This document shows positions 8,402-16,575 of a DNA stretch of 41,941 bases, in pieces. Under the pieces are notes generated by a model. It was not told the origin of the DNA, did not search any database, and was given only the letters and a program-made list of their open reading frames with translations. The position numbers and the translations under genes are program-made. The stretch spans positions 1 through 41,941 of the forward strand of contig MEMA01000023.1 of the NCBI GenBank assembly GCA_001767835.1, read 5' to 3'. How positions within the stretch are numbered: the stretch's first letter is position 1; each line of letters opens with the position of its first letter. The DNA is from Alphaproteobacteria bacterium GWC2_42_16 (GTDB lineage: Bacteria; Pseudomonadota; Alphaproteobacteria; UBA9655).

Positions 8402-9166
8402 TTAATCCTTGTATGACAAATCAAGCCGGTCTAGTTTTCTAAGAAGAGCAGTCCAGTTCTGATGACCAAATTCTTGTTCAAAATTGCGTAGTTCTTGAGC
8501 TGCTTTTTCACAAACTTTTTTTGGAGGAATTAATATTTTCTGACTCCCCGCAACAGCATGGCATTGAACCTTGCAGGCCTGTTCTAAAAAGTAGGCGTAA
8601 AGAAAAGCTTCTTCGATAGTTTTTCCACATGTCAAAGTTCCATGGTTTTGGAGAATCATAGCCTTATTTTTCCCTAAAGCCTTAATCAAATCAGTTCCTT
8701 GCTGCTCCGCCTCCAATGAGAGGGGATCATAGGAATGGTAGGAAATGCGGTTATAAAAATGAAGAGAAAACTGGCTTAAGGGCAGGAGGCCACAACTCTG
8801 GGCTGAGACCGCAACACCTGCAGTGCTTTGAAGGTGGAAAATGGCGTTCACATCATGACGTCTTTGATAAATACCCCCATGAACGACATAACCCATTTTC
8901 TTGTATGTGTTTTCCTCTTTTCCATCTAAGACTTTACCATCTAGGGAAACTCTTAAAAGACTAGACGCTGTTACTTCTTCAAACAAAAGACCAAAAGGAT
9001 AAATAAAATAAGAATCCCCATCTGGATGCCGCGCGGAAAGGTGAGCATAGGTCAAATCATCCAACTTGAGCATGGCTAGAATACGATACGCTGCTGCCAG
9101 CTGAACCTTTAGGGGATCGGACTTAGATTGTTTTGGACGGGGAATTTTGGTTAAAACGGATTTCAT
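8402..9166 (-). CDS. Class II aldolase/adducin-domain protein
   Basis: Member of the fuculose-aldolase/adducin head fold; substrate unknown. I choose the ATG at 9166 (254 aa, MKSVLTKIPRPKQSKSD) because a GGAG lies 6 nt upstream; that GGAG is inside the first codons of a longer reading that would start at 9178. Visible family parts are LAAAYRILAMLKLDDLTYAHLSARHP, VHGGIYQRRHDVNAIFHLQSTAGVAVSA, and MILQNHGTLTCGKTIEEAFLY. In aldolases the second of these carries an H-x-H zinc pair; here it reads H-L-Q, so one metal ligand is missing. It may therefore be a non-catalytic or altered adducin-like protein. It is convergent with rpe. Confidence 0.8.
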   Translation of the reverse strand: MKSVLTKIPRPKQSKSDPLKVQLAAAYRILAMLKLDDLTYAHLSARHPDGDSYFIYPFGLLFEEVTASSLLRVSLDGKVLDGKEENTYKKMGYVVHGGIYQRRHDVNAIFHLQSTAGVAVSAQSCGLLPLSQFSLHFYNRISYHSYDPLSLEAEQQGTDLIKALGKNKAMILQNHGTLTCGKTIEEAFLYAYFLEQACKVQCHAVAGSQKILIPPKKVCEKAAQELRNFEQEFGHQNWTALLRKLDRLDLSYKD

Positions 9167-9271
9167 AAATAACTCCATGCAGCCTCTAACTTTTTTATAA
9201 GGCTACGCCTTCTTAAAAAATATTTCAATTTTTTTGTCAATTTTTTTTATTTTTGATTAATCTTTTTTACA

Positions 9272-9838
9272 TTATGTCCAAAAGGCTGGTTTAGGCCGAA
9301 TATCCACATGAACAAACTTTGATTTCGGATAATAGCCAACACCACCTGCCTTAAGGGATCGAGCGGCCTGACAAAGCTCCTTTAAGGATGTATGTTCCAG
9401 ACGGATATCAATGGCTTTGCCTTTGAGATGAAGGCTGTTTTTTGCAACGCCATTGCTCAGCTTTCGCAAAGCAGCATTTGTTTGTGGGGAGCGATAGCCA
9501 CATATGACAGTATAGAATTCTTTTGTTCCAAGTGTTGATTGAAGTTTATGCAAAAGATCAAACAAGTGAGCATCGATAGGATGCTTTTGATTATTACGGC
9601 GATCTCTTAAAAGATCAGCCAAACGGCCGAGCGCCTTTTCATCATAATGCCCAGCTCGCCAATAAATTCCTTCGAAGTCTTCGCCCGTATGCACGTTATA
9701 AAGGGAAAGCTTTTTTGACGAAAATTGAGGTTTTATGGTTGACAAACTAGAAGCAACAAATGCTGGGGTAGCTGCGGTCGCCACAAAAGAAGAGACCCCT
9801 ATTAAAAACTTACGCCTTGAAATTTTTAACTTTGACAC
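9272..9838 (-). CDS. Tat-exported DUF882/M15-type peptidase
   Basis: Probable zinc D,D-/L,D-carboxypeptidase-like protein acting on periplasmic peptidoglycan. The start is a GTG: an in-frame TAG lies two codons upstream, so the gene cannot start earlier with an ATG. The N-terminus carries a twin-arginine signal (SRRKFLIG) followed by a hydrophobic stretch, so export by Tat is predicted. The 188-aa product has the DUF882/YcbK pattern: CGYRSPQTNAALRK, SLHLKGKAIDIRL (the H-x6-D zinc motif) and FVHVDIRP (final zinc His) near the C-terminus. It stands alone, followed by an AT-rich gap and the aldolase-like gene in the same direction. Confidence 0.85.
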   Translation of the reverse strand: MSKLKISRRKFLIGVSSFVATAATPAFVASSLSTIKPQFSSKKLSLYNVHTGEDFEGIYWRAGHYDEKALGRLADLLRDRRNNQKHPIDAHLFDLLHKLQSTLGTKEFYTVICGYRSPQTNAALRKLSNGVAKNSLHLKGKAIDIRLEHTSLKELCQAARSLKAGGVGYYPKSKFVHVDIRPKPAFWT

Positions 9839-9967
9839 AATCCACTACTTTCCATCTTTCCTCATGCCTTTGTCTTACAATCCTCAGGCATAGATGACAA
9901 GGGAAAAACAGACGGGGGCATCTCACAAGTAGGGAGTTTTAATACAAATAAAAATACATCACCCTCC

Positions 9968-10006
9968 GTCATTGCGACCACGAGCGTAGCGAGTGGGAAG
10001 CAATCC
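9968..10006 (+). repeat. Dispersed repeat GTCATTGCGA...GCAATCC
   Basis: The stretch begins GTCATTGCGA, passes through GAGCGTAGCGAG and ends GAAGCAATCC. A second, shorter copy lies at 20574-20600 in an unrelated gap. The pattern is the kind of dispersed intergenic repeat common in several intracellular alphaproteobacteria. Its two ends are partly inverted (ATTGC and GCAAT), so it can fold as a hairpin. Confidence 0.7.
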
Positions 10007-10068
10007 AAGTCAAATTTATTAACGTCCCTGCTGTTTGATCGCGGGACCCAGTCTTATATTTCCCTGGA

Positions 10069-10089
10069 CCCCGCGGTTAAACCGCGGGG
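10069..10089. repeat. REP-like palindrome, 9-bp GC stem
   Basis: CCCCGCGGT, loop TAA, ACCGCGGGG. Much more GC-rich than its surroundings; it sits 60 bp from a dispersed-repeat copy, as REP elements often cluster. No T-run follows, so termination is not indicated. Confidence 0.65.
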
Positions 10090-10235
10090 CGTCACTTCTG
10101 AAATTAATTTATAAGATCATGAATACAAAATCTTGTGGTTTTTTAATTGACGGCTCCCTAAATATTATGTAAAAAATTAATAAAATTACTTATAATCTTT
10201 GTCATGAGCCACAAAGGAGTATAAAAAGAAAGTGT

Positions 10236-13200
10236 ATGCCTTATAAAATACGAAAATTTCTTTGTTATACGATTATATTAGCGCTTTTGAATGTTTCATT
10301 CCAGCCTATCTATGCGTCTCCTCCGCCTGATCCGCTAGACTCTGTTGAGGACCTTTCTCACTCTCAACCCTTACCTCCTCCACCGAATCAGGAAGATGAA
10401 GAACCTCAAACAACCGCTCTAACATTGGAAAAAGCCTCTCAATTAGATGAACAAGACGTTACTGAGTCTTTCGTTTCTAAATTTATCTGGACTCCCCTCA
10501 AGGTAATAAAGGATGCAGCTTATCGTGGAATTCGATATGCTGTTCGCCATCCCTTTAAAACGTTAACGATGCTTCTGGCCCTTCAAACCCGGTGCGTACT
10601 TGGAGGAAATGAATTTCAGGTGAACCGAAATGCGCTTACAAGTCTTCCTAATCCTAGCGCGACTTTTTTTCCAGATGGAAATGTTCTTGCTGTATGGGAC
10701 GGAGCAAGCGACGGCTTTGGTCGTGTATGGAATCCTTTCGAAAATCCTATGACAGATGACTTTCCTTTTGGAGCAACGTCTGGACTGGTCTACTTTCCCA
10801 TCCCTTTATCAACCTCCAGAAATACAGCTTTTGTCACGTATGTAGGATCGGGAGGGAACATTGGCCGCGAATTTAATCGTTCAGGATTTCCTCTGACGCC
10901 TATTCGTCAGATTTCCAGCTCGAGCGGATCGGGCGTATACCCTGATGCAACCGCGCATCCTAATGGAAAATTCTATGTAGCGTGGCCAGCAGGAAACCCT
11001 CCCACCATATTTGGGCGTGTGGTAAATGAGAGTGGGATCCCGTTCATACCAGATGCTGTCCAGCTGTCTCCTCCAGGTTTAGACAGCGGTTATCCTTCCC
11101 TAACTGCCTCCCCGAATGGAGAGGTATTAGGCACATGGTATGGGTTTAGAGGAGGAAATTCCTATGTTTTTGGCCGTTTATTTGATGATATGTTGAATCC
11201 CTTATTAAATGAGACGTTGTTGAGTATGGGGGGTGACAGCCCCTCAGCTGCCTCATTCCCAAATAATGAAAAAGTTATCGTGTGGACAAAAACAATATCC
11301 GGTGGATACGCAATTCAAGGTCGTGTTTATAATAATTCCTTATCTCCACTTACAGGTGAAATGAGGTTAAGCGAAGAACTCATCGACACCTATTTTGGCG
11401 GGCATCCTCGCGTCGTCCTCGTCCCTAATAGCAATGGGACTCTCTTTGTGGTATGGGTGAGTGACAAAATTGGAGGTCGGCATATTCATGGTCGCCTGTT
11501 TAACAATCGCTTGCAACCCCTTACTAAGGAGGGGTTAATTAATGAGGTGACAACGGGAGAACAGAGAGAACTTTTCATGACTTCTTCACCCGATGGAACG
11601 ATCTTCGCGATATGGACGGATGAACAACCAGGGAACGTGTATAATGTCAAAGGACGTTTCTTAAATACAACCGAATTAGCCTCCCTGCCTTCTGCATGGA
11701 GTACGTCAACATCTTCAACAAGCCTCATCCCTTCCTCTGCATTAAGTTCTTCAAGGTCTACCACAGGCATCTTCACAACGTCAAAGCATTCACCTGAAAC
11801 TTCCTCTGAGAAAATAAATGTTTGGAAAGGATTGGGGATTGGTGCTGGCGTTGTGATTTGCCTATGCGTAACGGCTGGAGGGGGGATTTGCCTATGCGTA
11901 CCGGCAGGGACACTTGGTATTAAAAAAGGTTGTTTTTCAAAAAAAGATAAACACTCTGATCTTGAGCGTAGCCCGAATTCGATACCTTTGAATGCAATAC
12001 CTTCAATCCAAATCCCCCCACCTCTAGAACCACTTCGCACCTCTCACTCTTCTCTTCCTTCTTTTAGGCCTACCTCCAGAGGATTTACAGAACACCCTAC
12101 TTTTATCGGAGGCATTGCAGAAAATACATATGCCATCTGGAAAACACTCTCTCCAGAGGAAGCAAGGCGTCTTCAACCTTTTACGGGGAAGACAATCCCT
12201 TCTGCTTCGGGCAATGTGATTTTTACACTTGGAAAAGGAAACTTTGGGGCTACTTATGCAGGAAGTAATATAAAAACAGCAGACTTATATGCGATCAAAG
12301 AGGTTTTCGGCAGAAACGCTGTTGCAGAATCTCTCAATGAAGGGGAGATTTCATATCAATTGAGGGGAAGCCCTCACGTCATGTCTCTTATCGATTACAA
12401 ACATTTCGAGCCAATGGGATTGCATGAAGAACCTCGTTTGTTTCAAGTCATGCCCCTGGCTTATACAAGCGGCGTTGGGTATCGAACCCTACTTTTATCA
12501 TTAACATCCGATCAACGTGAAAATCAGATCTCCGATACCATGTATCAACTCATGGAAGGACTTGGGTATATACACGATCAGGGTTTTTGTCACTTGGATA
12601 TAAAAGATGAGAATATTCTTTACATGCGAGATGGAAGATTGTGTATTGCAGACTTTGGTCGTGCTCAAAAACTGGAGAAAGAGGACCGAATCTCCAAACC
12701 TCAGTTCTTAGGCGACACACGTAAATTTGCTCCTGAAATTATAGCCTTTTTGCGTTCTTACGGGAAAACTGACGGAGATGGCGGAAAAGTCTCATCTTTT
12801 TCTGGAAAAGCTGCTGATACGTGGGCAGGCGGGCTTTATATACTTGAACTGCTGAATGATACGGAGACTCTCTTTAGTTATCCAAGGCTTTCTATAGAAG
12901 TCCGAGTTTCTGAATGGACTCATGATTTCTTTGAAAGAGAAGTGAAAACGAGCTTAACGTCCCTTCAAAGTAGATTCTCAAGTGCTCTCCTCTCTCTTTT
13001 ACGTCAAGTTCTTGCGATTGATCCTCAAAAACGTATGACACCTGTTCAAGCCGTACATTCCTTAAAAGCTTTCACGCCTGAAGAGCGTCAAGTGTGGTTT
13101 AACCACTTAATATCTCATAAGAAACAGTCATTAAAAGAAGAGGAGGACATTATCTCTTTATATCATAACACTTCTTCCATTTCTCAGCCTGTGTCAAGTA

Positions 13201-13343
13201 ATTCCGACTACCTCTTTACTCCTGACTTTGTATCTTCTTCTACCCCTATGCCTCCTCCATATCTCTTTACTCCTGACTTTGTATCTTCTTCTACCCCTAT
13301 GCCTCCTCCATATCCCTTTACTCCTAATACCTCTGGGCATTAA
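10236..13343 (+). CDS. Receptor-like Ser/Thr protein kinase
   Basis: Single-pass kinase with a large repeat ectodomain; ligand and targets unknown. In order (1035 aa): signal peptide (residues 1-27, FLCYTIILALLNVSFQPIYA); Pro-rich stretch; about six or seven repeats of roughly 50 residues at 135-480, each with SP(D/N)G, a Trp about seven residues on, and GR(V/L)(F/Y)N, likely a beta-propeller; Ser/Thr-rich linker (485-525); TM at about 532-560 followed by basic KKGCFSKKDK, which suggests N-out/C-in topology; eukaryote-like kinase domain from about 640 to 950. The kinase has GKGNFGATYAG (P-loop), AIK (K688), a Glu in helix C, HLDIKDENIL (catalytic loop, about 786), ADFG (about 805-808), FAPE and DTWAGG, so all catalytic residues are present. 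The C-terminus has a 17-residue tandem repeat. Stand-alone gene. Confidence 0.85.
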   Translation: MPYKIRKFLCYTIILALLNVSFQPIYASPPPDPLDSVEDLSHSQPLPPPPNQEDEEPQTTALTLEKASQLDEQDVTESFVSKFIWTPLKVIKDAAYRGIRYAVRHPFKTLTMLLALQTRCVLGGNEFQVNRNALTSLPNPSATFFPDGNVLAVWDGASDGFGRVWNPFENPMTDDFPFGATSGLVYFPIPLSTSRNTAFVTYVGSGGNIGREFNRSGFPLTPIRQISSSSGSGVYPDATAHPNGKFYVAWPAGNPPTIFGRVVNESGIPFIPDAVQLSPPGLDSGYPSLTASPNGEVLGTWYGFRGGNSYVFGRLFDDMLNPLLNETLLSMGGDSPSAASFPNNEKVIVWTKTISGGYAIQGRVYNNSLSPLTGEMRLSEELIDTYFGGHPRVVLVPNSNGTLFVVWVSDKIGGRHIHGRLFNNRLQPLTKEGLINEVTTGEQRELFMTSSPDGTIFAIWTDEQPGNVYNVKGRFLNTTELASLPSAWSTSTSSTSLIPSSALSSSRSTTGIFTTSKHSPETSSEKINVWKGLGIGAGVVICLCVTAGGGICLCVPAGTLGIKKGCFSKKDKHSDLERSPNSIPLNAIPSIQIPPPLEPLRTSHSSLPSFRPTSRGFTEHPTFIGGIAENTYAIWKTLSPEEARRLQPFTGKTIPSASGNVIFTLGKGNFGATYAGSNIKTADLYAIKEVFGRNAVAESLNEGEISYQLRGSPHVMSLIDYKHFEPMGLHEEPRLFQVMPLAYTSGVGYRTLLLSLTSDQRENQISDTMYQLMEGLGYIHDQGFCHLDIKDENILYMRDGRLCIADFGRAQKLEKEDRISKPQFLGDTRKFAPEIIAFLRSYGKTDGDGGKVSSFSGKAADTWAGGLYILELLNDTETLFSYPRLSIEVRVSEWTHDFFEREVKTSLTSLQSRFSSALLSLLRQVLAIDPQKRMTPVQAVHSLKAFTPEERQVWFNHLISHKKQSLKEEEDIISLYHNTSSISQPVSSNSDYLFTPDFVSSSTPMPPPYLFTPDFVSSSTPMPPPYPFTPNTSGH
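11855..11900 (+). repeat. 30-bp tandem duplication inside the TM segment
   Basis: The 16-nt unit GATTTGCCTATGCGTA occurs at 11855-11870 and 11885-11900, in a 30-bp period that encodes ICLCVTAGG then ICLCVPAG. It makes up most of the kinase protein's transmembrane segment. Confidence 0.85.
13209..13310 (+). repeat. 51-bp perfect tandem repeat, 17 residues
   Basis: Two units (13209-13259 and 13260-13310) each encode YLFTPDFVSSSTPMPPP, followed by a partial third unit (YPFTP). The Ser/Thr/Pro-rich tail lies beyond the kinase domain. The near-perfect DNA identity suggests a recent duplication. Confidence 0.9.
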
Positions 13344-13405
13344 TCATAATTTTTTTCATATTGGGCCCTCTCGACGATCTTCAGGTTTTCTGGTAATTTT
13401 AAATC

Positions 13406-14008
13406 ATGAAATATGTAACTCTTTTACTCTGTGGCTTTTTTCTTAGTTCATGTGCGCTTCTTGAACAGCCTGAGCCCCTTCCGTTGTATACGCTTCACAG
13501 CGGTTACTTTGAAACGGTTAACATTTTGAAAGATTCCCTTGCTCTCGATGCGCCCTTATGTGAAGCGAGCCTCAACACGCATCGCATTGCCCTCACCCCT
13601 TCTCCTTATCAACGAGACTACGTCGCTGATGGTAGTTGGCCTGACCGGCTTTCAGATGTGTTTTATGAAGCTCTCCTTGATGGGTTAAGCCAAAGGTGGG
13701 GAGGAATTTATGTCAATCGCCTCAAAACGGGCCTTCAAACCAAATATGTTCTTCGCACAGAAATTCAGGATTTTTCAATCCACACTTGTAAAAACGCTCA
13801 AGCAATGGCCCACATAAAGGCGGTGTTCAAGGTTGTGGATCTGAGAGAGCGCGAGGTCATTGCGTCACATATGTTTGAAGAAAAAGTCCCTCTTTGCTCG
13901 CTTACGATGGAAACTATTATCAGCGCTTTCAACCAAGGAACCCATGACCTCCTCGAAGACGTTATTTCTTGGATGGAAAGAGCTGTCTTCAAAAGCTCCT
14001 TGAGATAA
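13406..14008 (+). CDS. ABC-type transport auxiliary lipoprotein (PqiC-like)
   Basis: Likely outer-membrane lipoprotein partner of an MCE/Mla- or Pqi-type lipid transport system. The 200-aa product has a lipoprotein signal peptide with lipobox LSSC (Cys near residue 16). The following PLYTLHSGYF, RIALTPSPYQRDYVADGSWPDRLSDVFYEALL and VLRTEIQDFSIH match the ABC_trans_aux (PF03886-type) pattern. Usually such a gene lies next to mlaE/mlaF/mlaD; none is in this window, so the gene is orphaned or split from its partners. The ribosome binding site is weak. Confidence 0.7.
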   Translation: MKYVTLLLCGFFLSSCALLEQPEPLPLYTLHSGYFETVNILKDSLALDAPLCEASLNTHRIALTPSPYQRDYVADGSWPDRLSDVFYEALLDGLSQRWGGIYVNRLKTGLQTKYVLRTEIQDFSIHTCKNAQAMAHIKAVFKVVDLREREVIASHMFEEKVPLCSLTMETIISAFNQGTHDLLEDVISWMERAVFKSSLR

Positions 14009-14083
14009 GACGTAAAACTCTTTAAATAGATTTTATACTTATTTAAAATTATATATAAAATCAGTTGACGAGAGGCATCAAAA

Positions 14084-14443
14084 ATGGTACGCTCTAATAT
14101 GAAGGGACTTTCAGTTAGGTTTTTTAAAAACGAGTCCGGAAAAGAACCTGTGAGAGATTGGCTTTTAGAACTCTCAAAAGAGGATAAAAAAATAATTGGT
14201 GCTGACATTAAGACTATAGAATTTGGCTGGCCTGTTGGAATGCCGGTGTGTCGCCCCTTAAAAGATGGGCTCTATGAAGTAAGATCTCACTTAAGTTCTA
14301 ATAAAATCGCAAGGATTATTTTTGCTCTACATAGAAACGAGATGATTTTATTACATGCTTTCTTCAAAAAAACACAGAAAACCTTAGATGTAGATTTAGA
14401 TCTAGCCAAGAAACGATTGAGGAAATTAAAAAATGCCAAATAA
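14084..14443 (+). CDS. RelE/HigB-like toxin (Gp49-like family)
   Basis: Probable type II toxin that cleaves ribosome-bound mRNA, by family analogy. The 119-aa product has the Gp49/HigB-like pattern: VRFFKNESGKEPVRDWLLELSKEDKK, then RPLKDGLYEVRSHL, ARIIFALHRNEMILLHAFFKKTQKT, and a basic C-terminus. GAGAGG about 8 nt before the ATG supports the start. The stop overlaps the start of the antitoxin gene by 11 bp, typical of such pairs. Activity cannot be judged from sequence. It lies in an AT-rich patch between two housekeeping genes, as mobile toxin-antitoxin pairs often do. Confidence 0.82.
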   Translation: MVRSNMKGLSVRFFKNESGKEPVRDWLLELSKEDKKIIGADIKTIEFGWPVGMPVCRPLKDGLYEVRSHLSSNKIARIIFALHRNEMILLHAFFKKTQKTLDVDLDLAKKRLRKLKNAK

Positions 14444-14720
14444 ACATATTGGAGGAGACTTTGATAGCTTTCTGGAACAGGAAAATATTTTAGTAGAAAG
14501 CGAAGCTCTCGCTCTTAAAAGAATTATAGCTTTTGCACTTAAAAAAGCCATGAAAGAAAATAACATCTCAAAGGCCGAAACTGCTCGCCGTATGCATACA
14601 AGCCGCATGGCCTTTGATCGTCTTTTGGATCCAAACAATACTAGTGTCACGCTAAAAAGCTTAGAAAGAGCAGCAGTTGCTCTCGGCAAAAGAATTCATC
14701 TAGAATTGAGAAATATATAA
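14433..14720 (+). CDS. HigA-like antitoxin with HTH domain
   Basis: Partner antitoxin and likely autorepressor of the upstream RelE/HigB-like toxin. The 95-aa product has a C-terminal XRE-type helix-turn-helix at about residues 42-90 (KENNISKAETARRMHTSRMAFDRLL, then VTLKSLERAAVALGKRIHLEL). The N-terminal part is probably the toxin-binding segment. Here the toxin gene precedes the antitoxin gene, the order of HigBA modules. It overlaps the toxin gene by 11 bp. Confidence 0.82.
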   Translation: MPNKHIGGDFDSFLEQENILVESEALALKRIIAFALKKAMKENNISKAETARRMHTSRMAFDRLLDPNNTSVTLKSLERAAVALGKRIHLELRNI

Positions 14721-14756
14721 CATTTTGAACTCAAGCTATGTACAAAGAATCTACTC

Positions 14757-15545
14757 ATGCTCTTTCCTCAAATTGACCCCATTGCCTTTCGCTTCGGCCC
14801 CCTTGCTGTCCATTGGTATGGGCTCGCTTATGTGGTTGGGATTCTAGGATGGTGGCGTTATAGCTTATGGTTAACTCATAAATTCCCTTTGGTTGACCGC
14901 AAAATGGTTGATGATTATCTGGCCTGGGCCATTATTGGCGTTGTTCTTGGTGGCCGTCTTGGCTATGTCTTCTTTTATAATCCAGAAAATTATCTCGAGA
15001 AGCCATTGGAAATTTTTGAAGTATGGAAGGGCGGCATGGCTTTTCACGGGGGGCTTTTGGGTGTGGTGCTCGCCACATCTATTTATACTTATAAACGTGG
15101 AATTTATTTCTTAAACTTTTCTGATCTAGCATGCTGCGGCGTTCCCATCGGTCTTTTCTTCGGCCGCATAGCTAATTTTGTCAATGGTGAGCTATACGGT
15201 CGTATCACCGATTCTTCGTGGGGCATGGTCTTCCCCAACGGCGGTCCTTACCCTCGCCATCCAAGTCAACTTTATGAAGCTTTTACAGAAGGCATTGCCT
15301 TGTTTCTTCTCCTCTCCTATGGCGCCCTTTATACCCGTTGGCCACACCGCCGAGGCCTTATGACGGGTCTTTTTTTAACGGGATATGGAATGGCCCGTAT
15401 CATCGTTGAATTTTATCGAGAAGCTGACGCCTTTATCGGATATTTCCGAGGGGGACTCACCATGGGACAACTCCTCTCCTTCCCTCTCCTAGCTTTTGGA
15501 ATTTTTCTCTGTGGACGTGCTTTGATGCGAAAAGAAAATGCTTAA
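14757..15545 (+). CDS. lgt: Prolipoprotein diacylglyceryl transferase
   Basis: Lgt attaches diacylglycerol from phosphatidylglycerol to the lipobox Cys of prolipoproteins at the inner membrane. The 262-aa product has several TMs and the family marks: AVHWYGLAYVVG near residue 17, GGRLGYVFFYN near 62, VWKGGMAFHGGLLGV near 88, FGRIANFVNGELYGR near 133 (with the conserved Arg/Asn/Glu), HPSQLYEA near 170 and the C-terminal GYFRGGLTMGQLLS. Substrates in this window include the lipoproteins at 13406 and 17306. It overlaps the next gene by 8 bp. Confidence 0.96.
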   Translation: MLFPQIDPIAFRFGPLAVHWYGLAYVVGILGWWRYSLWLTHKFPLVDRKMVDDYLAWAIIGVVLGGRLGYVFFYNPENYLEKPLEIFEVWKGGMAFHGGLLGVVLATSIYTYKRGIYFLNFSDLACCGVPIGLFFGRIANFVNGELYGRITDSSWGMVFPNGGPYPRHPSQLYEAFTEGIALFLLLSYGALYTRWPHRRGLMTGLFLTGYGMARIIVEFYREADAFIGYFRGGLTMGQLLSFPLLAFGIFLCGRALMRKENA

Positions 15546-16575
15546 CTCCCTTCTCCATAATGAAATCAAGGAAAAGGGACCCCTCTCGCAAAGCCGTTTT
15601 ATGGAAATTGCCTTACAGCATCCAGAACTAGGCTACTACCAAACCCATGAAGCCATTGGCCAAGATTTCACAACTTCTCCTGAAATCAGTCAAGTCTTCG
15701 GAGAGTTAATTGGGGCTTGGGCCCTTGATTATTATACAAAAATTAATTGCCCTAAAAACCTGACTTTAGTGGAGCTCGGCCCGGGAAAGGGAACTCTTAT
15801 GGCTGATTTTCTTAGAATAGCCAGATTGGGCCCTTCTTTTTTTAAAGCTTTAAAAATTTATCTTGTGGAAACGAACCTACCTTTAAAAAAGTACCAAAAA
15901 GAAGCCCTTGCTGGTCCCTTCACATGGCTCAATGGCTTTGAAGAACTTCCTCTAACCACGCATCCAGTTATCATTATTGCCAATGAATTTTTAGACACCT
16001 TCCCCACAAATTTATTTAAGCGAAAAAGAAATACCGTTTTCGAACGATGTATCTCCCTCAGAGACGGCAACCTTGCTTTTAGTGATGTTGAACGACGCAA
16101 GGAAGATGGCCCCGATGAAATATGGGAGGAAAGTCCTCAAACAGAAACTCTCCTTCATGCTATATGTTCTCGCCTTCAAAGCTGCGGCGGGTGTTTTTTA
16201 TGTATCGACTATGGTTATGAGGAAGGTCGCGGTGATACTCTGCAAGCTCTTCGTGAGGGAGAATTTGTCTCTCCCTTCTACCAGGTAGGAAAGTCAGACT
16301 TGACCTGTCATGTGAATTTCACAAGGCTGAAAGAGATTGCTTCCTCTTACAATGTGGGCATATTAGGACCAGGTCCGCAAGGACAGTTTTTAAAAAACCT
16401 TGGGGTTGATTTGAGAATCCAACTTCTTAAAAACCAGAATCCTTCCAAAAGTACAGCTCTTGATGTGGCTCTCACCCGGTTGACGCATCCTCTGCAAATG
16501 GGTACCATTTTTAAGGCCATGGTCCTTTTTTCACCTCTTAACCCCACGCCTTCTGGATTTGAGTTATGCTTTTAA
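15538..16575 (+). CDS. MidA/NDUFAF7-family SAM methyltransferase
   Basis: Related to eukaryotic NDUFAF7/MidA, which methylates an arginine of a complex I subunit; the bacterial role is not settled. The 345-aa product shows the family pattern: GPLSQSRFMEIALQHPELGYYQ near residue 14, FTTSPEISQVFGELIGAW near 42, the SAM motif LVELGPGKGTLMADFLR near 77, IIANEFLDTFPTNLFKR near 146, CIDYGYEEGRGDTLQALREG near 220 and DLTCHVNFTRLKE. It overlaps lgt by 8 bp and the next gene by 10 bp, so the three are translationally coupled. The lgt-midA-yfiH order is also found in other alphaproteobacteria. Confidence 0.88.
   Translation: MLNSLLHNEIKEKGPLSQSRFMEIALQHPELGYYQTHEAIGQDFTTSPEISQVFGELIGAWALDYYTKINCPKNLTLVELGPGKGTLMADFLRIARLGPSFFKALKIYLVETNLPLKKYQKEALAGPFTWLNGFEELPLTTHPVIIIANEFLDTFPTNLFKRKRNTVFERCISLRDGNLAFSDVERRKEDGPDEIWEESPQTETLLHAICSRLQSCGGCFLCIDYGYEEGRGDTLQALREGEFVSPFYQVGKSDLTCHVNFTRLKEIASSYNVGILGPGPQGQFLKNLGVDLRIQLLKNQNPSKSTALDVALTRLTHPLQMGTIFKAMVLFSPLNPTPSGFELCF

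Larger units (their letters stand above)
9839..10235. other. Intergenic stretch with REP-like repeats
   Basis: No gene is seen. It contains a dispersed-repeat copy (9968-10006) and a GC-rich palindrome (10069-10089), described separately. An AT-rich stretch follows just before the kinase gene, with a TATAAT at 10191-10196 and TTGACG at 10147-10152 that are too far apart to be one promoter. The AAGGAG at about 10213-10218 lies 17 nt from the kinase ATG, which is unusually far for a ribosome binding site. Confidence 0.6.

Noticed and set aside
11486-12040. 184-codon minus-strand frame inside the kinase gene
   Set aside because: Antisense to a clearly coding stretch with kinase and TM motifs; its translation shows no signal peptide, motif or family.
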